Shown in pieces: positions 1 through 6,706 of a stretch of 14,666 bases of DNA (position 1 is the first letter of the stretch; every line of letters starts with the position of its first letter). The DNA is from Geobacter sp. UBA698. Its GTDB lineage: Bacteria; Desulfobacterota; Desulfuromonadia; Geobacterales; Pseudopelobacteraceae. The DNA is taken from the NCBI GenBank assembly GCA_002298925.1, contig DBMM01000127.1, positions 1-14,666 of the forward strand. Reading direction: 5' to 3'. The notes beneath the pieces are model-generated. The model made no database searches and had not been told where the DNA came from. It saw only the letters and a program-made list of their open reading frames with translations. The translations under genes were made by a program, and so were the position numbers.

Positions 1-2
1 CG

Positions 3-68
3 ACCGATGGGCCGCCTTTGCCGTTCCTGTTGTCGGATTCAAGATCTCATGGTACCCTTCAGAGATGA
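3..68 (+). CDS. C-terminal end of an unidentified upstream gene (partial)
   Basis: An open frame enters from outside the window and ends at a TGA at 66-68, giving about 21 residues that finish ...SRSHGTLQR. Its stop overlaps the ATG of the DTW-domain gene at 65 as ATGA. The same overlap geometry recurs at 556-559 and 1583-1586, which is the main reason to take this frame seriously. Too little protein is visible to assign a family. The frame of the DTW gene itself is also open to the window start, so this could alternatively be an out-of-frame shadow of a longer DTW protein. Confidence 0.4.
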   Translation, partial: TDGPPLPFLLSDSRSHGTLQR

Positions 69-559
69 AAATCACCCTTTTGACCCATTTCAAGGAATTC
101 GACAAACGCTCCAATACCGGTCAGCTGGTACTGGAAATCATGGGGGATGCGGCCGAGCAGGTCCGCTGGGACCGGCTCAATCCCCCTGCCCGGCTCCTGG
201 AGGAGATCGAGGCGGGAGGCGTGGCGCTGGTCTATCCCGGAACGGCCGACGAGAACAATGACGATCTGTCGGATATCACCCAGTTCATCCTGATCGACGG
301 CACCTGGCACGAAGCCCGCAAGATCCACCAGCGCAGCCCCTATCTGCAGAAGGCCCGCCGGGTCAGTCTCAAGCCGGCCGGCGCGTCCCGGTACAACCTG
401 CGAAAGAACCAGAAAGAGGCCTGCCTCTGCACGGCCGAATGCGTGATCGAGATCCTGCGGAACAAGGGCGAGACCGAACAGGCCGAGCGGTTGCAGGAGC
501 GTTTTCTGGCCTTCATCCGTCCGCCGGGAGTCATGCGCGGCGAGGCGCTGGGTCAATGA
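65..559 (+). CDS. DTW-domain protein, probable tRNA-uridine aminocarboxypropyltransferase
   Basis: The 164-residue protein has the DTW-domain hallmarks: an NTGQL segment near residues 17-21, the signature DGTW at 78-81 followed by HEARKI, and an LRK...CTAE segment at about 112-125 (the family's LR.....ST.E motif). Characterised DTW proteins such as E. coli TapT transfer the 3-amino-3-carboxypropyl group of S-adenosylmethionine to a tRNA uridine (acp3U), so a cytoplasmic tRNA-modification role is the best inference. The Cys-rich N-terminal segment seen in many relatives is absent: the protein begins directly at the first strand, MKITLLTHF. The start is ATG 65, overlapping the upstream stop as ATGA; no strong Shine-Dalgarno is visible, which fits coupled translation. 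The frame stays open upstream, so a longer N-terminus outside the window cannot be excluded. The stop overlaps the first possible ATG of the PAP2 gene. Confidence 0.8.
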   Translation: MKITLLTHFKEFDKRSNTGQLVLEIMGDAAEQVRWDRLNPPARLLEEIEAGGVALVYPGTADENNDDLSDITQFILIDGTWHEARKIHQRSPYLQKARRVSLKPAGASRYNLRKNQKEACLCTAECVIEILRNKGETEQAERLQERFLAFIRPPGVMRGEALGQ

Positions 560-582
560 AGCCGGATTCAGCAGGTGAGTTG

Positions 583-1290
583 ATGCACTCTATCAAGGCT
601 TTGGGGAATACTACATCTATCATGTCGAATGAATCGATTTCTGGAGAGCTGATCGCAAAAGATCGAGCAGGGCTGACTGCCTTGCTGCTGTATTCCTTGC
701 CAATAGCGGCAATTTCAATCTTTTGCAACTACTATGTAGACAGGCCGCTCAGCCTGTTTGTGAAAGCGCATCTATACGCCAACAGGCATTGGTCTGATTA
801 CACCTCCAACCTGCCAGACATCCTGATGGTGATGGTTGTATCTGTTTCAGTGTTGTCCTACATCCTCTATCTATTCAGAAAATCCAAACATATCAACGAC
901 ATAAATACCTTTCTATTCAAATATCTGGCGATATCGCAGCCGGTGGCATTTGTAGCCAAATCCACAGTTAAAATTGTCTTTGGCAGGATTGAAAGCAGAG
1001 TATGGCTGCAAAATCCCGGGCAGTACGGATTCCATTGGTTTCAAGGCGGTTTCAACTTCAATGGATTTCCGTCAGGACATATGATCGTATTTACAGCCCT
1101 GTTTGCGGTGATCTGGAGATGCCACCCCGATCTGAAGAAAATGCTGGCCCTGATGCTGACAGCATTAGGAACGCTGCTGGTTGCCACCAATTACCATTTT
1201 TTAAGCGATGTAATCTGCGGCGCATATCTGGGGATATTGATCGAGGCAGCCATATTCCCTGTCATCACGAGACAAGAGACAGCATCCTGA
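583..1290 (+). CDS. PAP2-superfamily membrane phosphatase
   Basis: This is a 235-residue integral membrane protein with several hydrophobic segments (for example about residues 31-50 and 79-98). The PAP2 core is visible: FPSGHM with PSGH at about 163-166, and an NYHFLSD segment in which His 205 and Asp 209 form the H...D pair of the third motif. The first motif is only loosely present as KIVFGRIESR rather than K-x6-RP, and the SR that usually precedes the His region is missing. Family members remove phosphate from lipid phosphates or undecaprenyl pyrophosphate at the membrane; the substrate here cannot be told. The start is chosen at ATG 583 because AGGTGA lies 4 bases upstream. ATG 556 (overlapping the DTW stop as ATGA) and ATG 622 are in-frame alternatives. 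Base composition is lower in G+C than the genes on either side. Confidence 0.75.
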   Translation: MHSIKALGNTTSIMSNESISGELIAKDRAGLTALLLYSLPIAAISIFCNYYVDRPLSLFVKAHLYANRHWSDYTSNLPDILMVMVVSVSVLSYILYLFRKSKHINDINTFLFKYLAISQPVAFVAKSTVKIVFGRIESRVWLQNPGQYGFHWFQGGFNFNGFPSGHMIVFTALFAVIWRCHPDLKKMLALMLTALGTLLVATNYHFLSDVICGAYLGILIEAAIFPVITRQETAS

Positions 1291-1346
1291 AAAGTACGCC
1301 AGCTTCACTCGTTACGTTTGACACGATTACATCCGAGGAATTAATC

Positions 1347-1586
1347 TTGAGCGAGTCACAACAATCCGGCGATATCCTGCATGGCATTAACCTGAAGACG
1401 ATTCTGACCCAGCTGGTGGCAGAGTTTGGCTGGGAAGAGCTGGGCAAGCGCATCGCAATCCGCTGTTTCACCCATGACCCGAGTATCGCTTCCAGTCTGA
1501 AGTTTTTGAGGAGAACGCCCTGGGCCAGGGATAAGGTCGAGGTGCTGTACCTGGAGTGGAAACTGGCGAGGAAGGAGCAGTTATGA
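1347..1586 (+). CDS. VF530-family (DUF2132) small protein
   Basis: The 79-residue protein matches the VF530/DUF2132 family closely: LHGINLKTILTQLV, FGWEELGKRIAIRCF, then SSLKFLRRTPWARDKVE and LYLEW. This family is small, conserved in proteobacteria and described as a putative DNA-binding fold; its physiological role is not established. The start is inferred to be TTG 1347, preceded by GAGGA at 1335-1339 with about 7 bases of spacing. The open frame continues far upstream only as an antisense-like shadow of the PAP2 gene, and family similarity starts just after this TTG. Its stop TGA overlaps the ATG of ppc (ATGA at 1583-1586), so the two are probably translationally coupled. Confidence 0.8.
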   Translation: MSESQQSGDILHGINLKTILTQLVAEFGWEELGKRIAIRCFTHDPSIASSLKFLRRTPWARDKVEVLYLEWKLARKEQL

Positions 1587-4378
1587 CAGTTAATGAATTG
1601 TTCTGGAAAACCAAAGATCAGGCTGCCCGGTTGGCAGAGCTGATCAACCTGGAAGGAGAGCTGCGGGAAGTTCCCCTGCGACGGGATGTCCGCTCTCTTG
1701 GTCGCCTGCTGGGAACAGTAATCAGGGAGCAGGCCGGTGAGCGCGCCTATCTGGCCGAGGAAGAGCTCCGTCATCTGGCCATCCAGCACCGGCAGTTGAA
1801 CAACAACCGGGGAGAGGCGTGTCTCGATTTTCCCGGGGAGCGGGAACTGCAAGAAAAGGCGGAAGGGATTATCGCCGGCATGACCGTTGGCGATGCCTAC
1901 CAGATTGTCAAGGCCTTCTCCACCTTTTTCGAACTGACCAACCTGGCTGAGACCAACCACCGCAAGCGGCGCCAGCGGGCGGCCCGGCTGATGAGCAATG
2001 CACCGGACAAGCCGGGTTCCATGCGCGGCACCCTGCTGCGCATGCGCCAGAGCGGGATCAGCGCGGAGCAGGCTTTGCAGTGGCTGCGCCAAGTGGAGAT
2101 CGTGCCGGTCTTCACCGCCCACCCCACCGATGTGGCACGACGGGTGGTTCATTTCAAGCGGCGCCGCATGGCCCGGGAACTGGAGACACTCGATCGTCTG
2201 CCCCTGACAGATGGCGAGGCTTTGCACGGGCAGAACACCATGCTGGCCGAAATAACAGCCCTCTGGCAGACTGACGAGGTACGACGACGCAAGCCGACCG
2301 TGCTGGACGAGATCAAGATGGGACTCGACCATTACCCCGATTCCCTGATTGCGCCGCTCCCGGCACTGTACGAGGATATGGCGGCGGCGTTCCTTGAAAC
2401 CTACGGCTGCGAACTCTCCTGCGCCGACCTGCCGACCGTGGTCCGCTTCGGTTCCTGGATCGGAGGCGACCGGGACGGCAACCCCCATGTCAGCGCCGTT
2501 TCCACCCGGGAAGCCTTACAGAAGGCGCGCGAACTCGTCCTGGGCGACTATGTTGCATCCCTGGAAGCGCTCCGGCGCCTGCTGACCCCTTCCAACTGCC
2601 GGGTGACCGTCTCGCCGCTGCTGGCGGCGGCGGTTGATAATTATCATGCCACCCTGGCCATGTCAGATCCGGAGACCGAAGTTATCCCGGAATGCGAGCA
2701 GTACCGGCGCTTGGCCGGTTATATCCTCCATCGGCTGCGCCGCACGCTCCAGGAGCCGGGTCATCCCGATGCCTATCCCGCTGCAGACGGATTCCGCAGC
2801 GATCTGCAGCTGATCAGGGAGAGCCTCTCAGCCGGTGGCGGCGAGCGCTTGGCCAGCTCCCTGCTCGATCCGCTCTTGCGGAGAATCGATACCTTCGGCT
2901 TTCATCTGCACAGTCTCGATATCCGCCAGCATGCCAAGGTGCACGCCAACGCGATAGCCGAACTGGCTGCCGGCGGTACGATCTGCACCATTTCATCAAC
3001 CGCGCTGCCGTCAGCACCTTCGGCGGCAACGACTGAACTCCTTGACACCCTGCGTGCCATTGCCGAATTGAAACGGAACTATCCCCCGCAAGCCATTCAA
3101 AGTTACGTGATCAGCGGAGCAAGCAGCGTACAGGATACCCTTTCGCTGGTCTGGCTGCTGGAACTATGCGGCGTACGCGTTGCGGCAAACGACAATGACG
3201 ACCCGGGTGTTATGCCGGTGCCGCTGTTCGAATCCATCGAGGACCTGCGCCAGGCCCCGCAGATCTGCCGTACCCTCTGGACTTCGGCCGAATACCAGCC
3301 GTTTCTCGATTCCTGGGGACGCCGACAGGAGGTGATGCTCGGCTATTCCGACTCCAACAAGGATGGCGGCATGCTCACCAGCACCTGGGAGATCTACAAG
3401 ACACATCGGGAACTGCACCGGGTAGCCGACGAGTGCGGGGTAAGGCTGGTGCTGTTCCATGGCCGGGGCGGAACGGTCGGCCGGGGGGGCGGCCCCACGC
3501 ACCGGGCGATTGTGGCCCAGCCGGCCGGGGCCTTCAGCGGCTCCCTCAAGATTACCGAACAGGGTGAGGTCATCAACTGGAAGTACTCGGATGCTTCTTT
3601 GGCCCAGCGCAACCTGGAGCTGATGGTGGCGGCAGCCCTGGAAGCACTGGCGCTCAACGGCCGTGAGGATGAGCAGTCCCGCGCCGGGTGGACCCAGGTC
3701 ATGGAAGCCCTGTCAACGGATGCCTACTCCTTCTATCGGCAGCAGATTGCCGAGAACCCCGATATCATCCCCTATTTCGAACAGGCCACCCCGGTTCTGG
3801 AGTTCGAACTGGCCAAGATCGGTTCCCGCCCGGCGCGCCGGGGGATAACCCGCGATCTTTCCGATCTGCGGGCCATTCCCTGGGGCTTTGGCTGGATGCA
3901 GAGCCGCCATGGGATCCCCGGCTGGTTCGGGGTCGGGTATGCCCTGGAGCGCTTTGCCGCCAGGGAAGAAGGGGCCATGGGGCAGCTTCAGCTCATGATG
4001 CGCAGCTTTCCCTTCTTTACCGATCTGCTCAGAAACGTGGAGCTGGCCCTAATCAAGGTAGATCTCCCCCTGGCCCACCGCTACTCAACCCTGGTGCCGG
4101 ATGCGGCATTGCGCGAACGGGTGTTTTGTATGGTGACAGAGGAGTACCAGCGCACCCGGCGGATACTGCTGGCCGTTACCGGGCAGTCGCGCCTGCTGGA
4201 GAACAACGCTCCAATGGCTAACTCCATTCGTCTGCGGAATCCCTACGTCGACCCGCTCAGTCTGATCCAGATCGAACTGTTGCGGCGGAAAAGAGCGGGC
4301 CAGGAGAGCGAGGAACTGAACTACGTCCTGGCCGCCACCATCAATGGTATCTCGGCCGGGCTGCGCAATACCGGCTAA
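1583..4378 (+). CDS. ppc: Phosphoenolpyruvate carboxylase
   Basis: The 931-residue protein carries essentially every landmark of bacterial PEP carboxylase, which carboxylates phosphoenolpyruvate with bicarbonate to oxaloacetate and so replenishes the TCA cycle in the cytoplasm. Visible motifs in order are VFTAHPTD (about 176-183, with the catalytic His), GSWIGGDRDGNPHV (about 290), LDIRQHAKVH, SYVISGASSVQDTLSLVWL, GYSDSNKDGG (about 586), FHGRGGTVGRGGGP (about 625, the Gly/Arg-rich active-site loop), the region around GITRDLSDLRAIPWGFGW, and the conserved C-terminus GLRNTG. Length is normal for the long bacterial form and no frame disruption is seen. The start is ATG 1583, with AAGGAG at 1572-1577; the upstream GTG 1556 is unlikely because it lies before this ribosome binding site. 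It is the last gene of the coupled block, about 100 bases before the next gene. Confidence 0.97.
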   Translation: MTVNELFWKTKDQAARLAELINLEGELREVPLRRDVRSLGRLLGTVIREQAGERAYLAEEELRHLAIQHRQLNNNRGEACLDFPGERELQEKAEGIIAGMTVGDAYQIVKAFSTFFELTNLAETNHRKRRQRAARLMSNAPDKPGSMRGTLLRMRQSGISAEQALQWLRQVEIVPVFTAHPTDVARRVVHFKRRRMARELETLDRLPLTDGEALHGQNTMLAEITALWQTDEVRRRKPTVLDEIKMGLDHYPDSLIAPLPALYEDMAAAFLETYGCELSCADLPTVVRFGSWIGGDRDGNPHVSAVSTREALQKARELVLGDYVASLEALRRLLTPSNCRVTVSPLLAAAVDNYHATLAMSDPETEVIPECEQYRRLAGYILHRLRRTLQEPGHPDAYPAADGFRSDLQLIRESLSAGGGERLASSLLDPLLRRIDTFGFHLHSLDIRQHAKVHANAIAELAAGGTICTISSTALPSAPSAATTELLDTLRAIAELKRNYPPQAIQSYVISGASSVQDTLSLVWLLELCGVRVAANDNDDPGVMPVPLFESIEDLRQAPQICRTLWTSAEYQPFLDSWGRRQEVMLGYSDSNKDGGMLTSTWEIYKTHRELHRVADECGVRLVLFHGRGGTVGRGGGPTHRAIVAQPAGAFSGSLKITEQGEVINWKYSDASLAQRNLELMVAAALEALALNGREDEQSRAGWTQVMEALSTDAYSFYRQQIAENPDIIPYFEQATPVLEFELAKIGSRPARRGITRDLSDLRAIPWGFGWMQSRHGIPGWFGVGYALERFAAREEGAMGQLQLMMRSFPFFTDLLRNVELALIKVDLPLAHRYSTLVPDAALRERVFCMVTEEYQRTRRILLAVTGQSRLLENNAPMANSIRLRNPYVDPLSLIQIELLRRKRAGQESEELNYVLAATINGISAGLRNTG

Positions 4379-4479
4379 CAGTTAAGTTCACGTTCTCCGC
4401 TTTTGACCTGTAACGGGGCCTGAAGGCTGTAATAGCGCAGGTTCACAAAATCAGCGCAACCAAGGAAGATAACCAGCAG

Positions 4480-4998
4480 ATGCATCAATTGAAATATTTG
4501 GCAGGCTATTCAGAGCAGATCACCACACGGGTGGGCCAACTGCTCGCGGAAAACCGATTGGGCAGTTTTCTGATGCAAAAGTATCCGAAAACTCATGACA
4601 TCAGGACCGACAAAGCGCTCTACGATTTTACCATGGCGATAAAGAACGAGTTTCTGCGTACGGCACAACCGTTGAGCAGGGTAACCTACGACGGCAAGAT
4701 CCATGTCATTCAGAACGCCTTGGGCAGCCACACCTTCGTATCCAGGGTGCAGGGCGGCAAACTCAAGGCAAAACATGAAATCAGGGTAGCGTCGGTCTTC
4801 AGGCAGGCTCCCGCGGAATTTCTGAAGATGATCGTCGTTCACGAGCTGGCGCATTTAAAGGAAAAGGACCACAACAAGGCCTTTTACAAACTGTGCGAAT
4901 ACATGGAACCGGCCTATCATCAGCTGGAATTCGATACCAGGCTGTATCTGACCCAGCTGGAACTGGGTAAAAGCCTTGACGATCCAACTGCTGCTTAA
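4480..4998 (+). CDS. YgjP-like (DUF45/WLM-type) zinc metallopeptidase
   Basis: The 172-residue protein contains a zinc-binding HELAH with His 121, Glu 122 and His 125, followed by a third His at 131 in DHNKAFYKL. This HExxH-x5-H arrangement followed by FYKLCEYMEP is typical of the YgjP/DUF45 family (M48-like gluzincins). The biological substrate of these small intracellular proteins is not firmly established. No signal peptide or membrane segment is visible. ATG 4480 is the first start in frame; the ribosome binding site is weak (AAGGAAG about a dozen bases upstream). The gene is followed by a strong intrinsic terminator at 5019-5045, so it is probably the end of a transcript. Confidence 0.85.
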   Translation: MHQLKYLAGYSEQITTRVGQLLAENRLGSFLMQKYPKTHDIRTDKALYDFTMAIKNEFLRTAQPLSRVTYDGKIHVIQNALGSHTFVSRVQGGKLKAKHEIRVASVFRQAPAEFLKMIVVHELAHLKEKDHNKAFYKLCEYMEPAYHQLEFDTRLYLTQLELGKSLDDPTAA

Positions 4999-5018
4999 TC
5001 GTGACCAGACACACCCCG

Positions 5019-5045
5019 ACCGCCGGGACCACCCCGGCGGTTTTT
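5019..5045 (+). terminator. Intrinsic terminator after the metallopeptidase gene
   Basis: CCGCCGGG at 5020-5027 and CCCGGCGG at 5033-5040 form a perfect 8-bp stem with a 5-base loop, extended by A5019-T5041, followed immediately by five T. It lies 20 bases past the metallopeptidase stop and 15 bases before the pseudouridine synthase ATG. It therefore supports that ATG over the longer upstream reading of the same frame. Confidence 0.85.
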
Positions 5046-5059
5046 CCATAAAGGCTGCC

Positions 5060-5779
5060 ATGCATACAACCAGACCGTCGGCCCCGAAACCGAAACACCA
5101 GCCCAAAGGTGTGACGCTGCTGTACGAGGATGCCGACATACTCGTGGTGGACAAGCCCAGCGGCCTATTGACCATGGGCACCGAGCGGGACAAATCCCGG
5201 ACCGTGCACTCGATCCTCAATGACTACGTCCGCAAGGGCAACCCCAAGTCCCGCAATCGGGTGTACATCGTACACCGGCTGGACCGTGACACCTCCGGAA
5301 TCCTGCTCTTTGCCAAAAGCGAACAAGCCAAGCTTTTCCTGCAATCGGATTGGGACAACACCACCAAAATCTATCTGACCGTGGTGTTTGGCCACATCAG
5401 CCCGCCCCAGGGGACCATCAGCAGCTATCTGGCCGAGAACGCCGCTCTCATGGTCTATTCCACCCCCGACCCGACCAAGGGCAAGCTGTCGCAAACGGCC
5501 TATACTCTCCTGAAAGAACATAAAGGGCTCAGCCTGCTGCAGATTCACCTGCTGACCGGCAGAAAGCATCAGATCCGGGTACACTTCGCTGAAAAGGGGC
5601 ATCCGGTTGTCGGCGACCGGAAATACGGCCAGGGGCATGCCTCCCATGCCAATCTGGCGCTGCATGCCCGCTCGATCTCCTTCACCCACCCGGTCAGTGG
5701 CAAATACCTTAGTTTCGAGACCCGGATTCCAGCCCTGTTTACCCGGCTGGTCGGTGCCTTTGAACTGCCAGGGATCTGA
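5060..5779 (+). CDS. RluA-family RNA pseudouridine synthase
   Basis: The 239-residue protein is an RluA-type pseudouridine synthase, converting specific uridines in rRNA or tRNA to pseudouridine. Evidence is the early segment ILVVDKPSGLLT, the catalytic HRLDRDTSG (His 72 to Gly 80, with Asp 75 the expected nucleophile), FAKSEQAKLFL, a late LLTGRKHQIRVHF, and the closing GDRKYG and LALHARSISFTHP motifs. There is no N-terminal S4 RNA-binding domain, so it belongs with the short S4-less members. Which base it modifies cannot be decided from the sequence. ATG 5060 is chosen because AAGG lies upstream of it and the preceding part of the frame runs through the terminator at 5019-5045 and into the previous gene. 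Confidence 0.9.
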   Translation: MHTTRPSAPKPKHQPKGVTLLYEDADILVVDKPSGLLTMGTERDKSRTVHSILNDYVRKGNPKSRNRVYIVHRLDRDTSGILLFAKSEQAKLFLQSDWDNTTKIYLTVVFGHISPPQGTISSYLAENAALMVYSTPDPTKGKLSQTAYTLLKEHKGLSLLQIHLLTGRKHQIRVHFAEKGHPVVGDRKYGQGHASHANLALHARSISFTHPVSGKYLSFETRIPALFTRLVGAFELPGI

Positions 5780-5848
5780 CCAATGTTTTACTGGTTAAAT
5801 TGCCATCCAGAAACACCCCGTCATAACCTGCCGCCAGATCCCGGCTGG

Positions 5849-5921
5849 AGAACATTATAGAACATTAGTAGGGTTAGGCTTCCAAGATGATAACTTGTTG
5901 GGCATCCTAACATCTGGAAGC
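5849..5921. repeat. Direct repeat plus interleaved inverted repeats in an intergenic region
   Basis: AGAACATTA occurs twice with one base between the copies (5849-5857 and 5859-5867). Directly after come two interleaved inverted repeats: GTTAGG (5873-5878) with CCTAAC (5906-5911), and GCTTCCAAGATG (5878-5889) with CATCTGGAAGC (5911-5921; 11 pairs with one bulged A). The order a-b-a'-b' is that of an H-type pseudoknot if transcribed. The element lies about 100 bases after the pseudouridine synthase stop. No function is known. The remainder of 5780-6200 shows only short palindromes such as GGTCATGACC and GTGGTACCAC and no convincing gene. Confidence 0.4.
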
Positions 5922-6204
5922 TTGACCCGACTCACTTCCTCGGTCATGACCGCACGTCATGATCATATGGGAGAGGTTGCTGGGAGAAAAGATGTGCGCG
6001 TGTCTATTTGCGGAAGTCCCGCCGTAAGGCCCTGTGGACGGCAAAAAATCTTCCTTCGTCCGCCAGCGGAACACTGACTTGCTGAGAAGTTCTAAGCGTG
6101 GTACCACTTGGGGGAGAAAAGTTTTTAATGTTTGAAAACGTTAGGATGAGGAATGTGCTCACGAAGGTAAAAGCACAGGTAGGGCCGTTAAAGATCATGA
6201 TCGC

Positions 6205-6232
6205 TTGACAATTCTAGCCGCAGTGCTAGGGT
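6205..6232 (+). promoter_or_regulatory. Sigma-70 type promoter for the GEMM riboswitch transcript
   Basis: A perfect -35 box TTGACA (6205-6210) is followed after 16 bases by TAGGGT (6227-6232) as a weak -10. Transcription would start near 6239, just where the riboswitch aptamer begins, and that match is the strongest support. The -10 is poor, so activator help is possible. Confidence 0.6.
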
Positions 6233-6239
6233 TAGTAAA

Positions 6240-6425
6240 AGTCAATAAAGCCAACCCCCGGGCGACCGGGGGGCGGAAAGTCACGGGACTCAGTGTGCTT
6301 ATTAGCTGAAGTAATTTGCCATGAAAGGCTCTCAGCCTAATCAGCTCGATGTTCTCTCACTTAGTTAGCCGGATTGCCGGAAGCAACCACCGATGAGGTT
6401 GCTCTGTTGCGGTCCGGCTTTTTTG
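6240..6425 (+). promoter_or_regulatory. GEMM-I type cyclic-dinucleotide riboswitch with intrinsic terminator
   Basis: The aptamer shows the GEMM-I order: an AA-rich 5' strand, a P2-type hairpin CCCCCGG-GCGA-CCGGGGG, the GCGGAAAGTCACGGG junction (consensus GACGCAAAGCCACGGG), a long extended P3 arm closed by ACTCAGTG/CACTTAGT with internal AGCTGA/TCAGCT and AGGCT/AGCCT helices, and the 3' AGCCGGATTGCC. The terminator follows: GCCGGA (6376-6381) pairs with TCCGGC (6413-6418), with GCAAC/GTTGC inside, then six T (6419-6424). Terminator and aptamer share GCC at 6376-6378, so ligand binding should prevent termination (an ON switch). Aligned by the hairpin, the position matching Vc2 G20 reads G (c-di-GMP type), with C21-G46 covariation; a one-base shift would make it A (cGAMP type). 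The ligand is therefore uncertain. The P3 arm is unusually long. Confidence 0.8.
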
Positions 6426-6505
6426 TTTGCGGTCATTGTTCGTATCAGCGGGTTGATAAATTCTGCTTGTCTCATACACTGGCAGATATGTTTTGGGAGT
6501 GTTTG

Positions 6506-6634
6506 ATGTGCGACCCAATCCGAACCATGTCATGGCACCCTTGGCAGTGGTTATCGTTTCTGGGAATCTACGCGGCATCTTTCATTGTAATTGAAGCAAT
6601 GCCTTCTTGGGCTACCATCACCATTGATTACTGA
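6506..6634 (+). CDS. Possible 42-residue hydrophobic leader peptide
   Basis: Between the riboswitch terminator and the large secreted-protein gene there is a short frame beginning at ATG 6506, with GGGAG about 6 bases upstream. It encodes a Trp-rich, mostly hydrophobic peptide (WHPWQW, then LGIYAASFIVIEAM). No family is recognised. It may be a chance frame in a long untranslated leader. A longer reading from 6374 starts inside the terminator hairpin and is not credible. Confidence 0.18.
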   Translation: MCDPIRTMSWHPWQWLSFLGIYAASFIVIEAMPSWATITIDY

Positions 6635-6706
6635 AAAGCAAGCATGCAGTTTCCACGTTTGGAAGTAGGGTTCTATAAAGCGGCTAATTTGATCAGGAGG
6701 ATCATC

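Noticed and set aside
59..556. Long - strand frame over the DTW gene
   Set aside because: It is the antisense shadow of the DTW-domain protein, whose motifs and operon overlaps are clear; the antisense product has no recognisable domain.
1265..2488. 407-codon - strand frame across VF530 and the start of ppc
   Set aside because: It is antisense to two well-supported proteins and its sequence shows no family; high G+C DNA gives such shadows.
4976..5059. Longer N-terminus for the pseudouridine synthase from ATG 4976
   Set aside because: It would begin inside the metallopeptidase gene and run through an intrinsic terminator; the added residues show no family similarity, and ATG 5060 has AAGG in place.
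6374..6505. Start of the small frame at 6374
   Set aside because: The start lies within the riboswitch terminator hairpin; only the ATG 6506 version has any ribosome binding site, and that itself is doubtful.
6533..6546. TGGCACCCTTGGCA as a sigma-54 promoter for the secreted protein
   Set aside because: The distance between GG and GC is 8 bases instead of 10 and the -12 TTGC is absent. PEP-CTERM loci often use sigma-54, so it was tested, but it does not fit.
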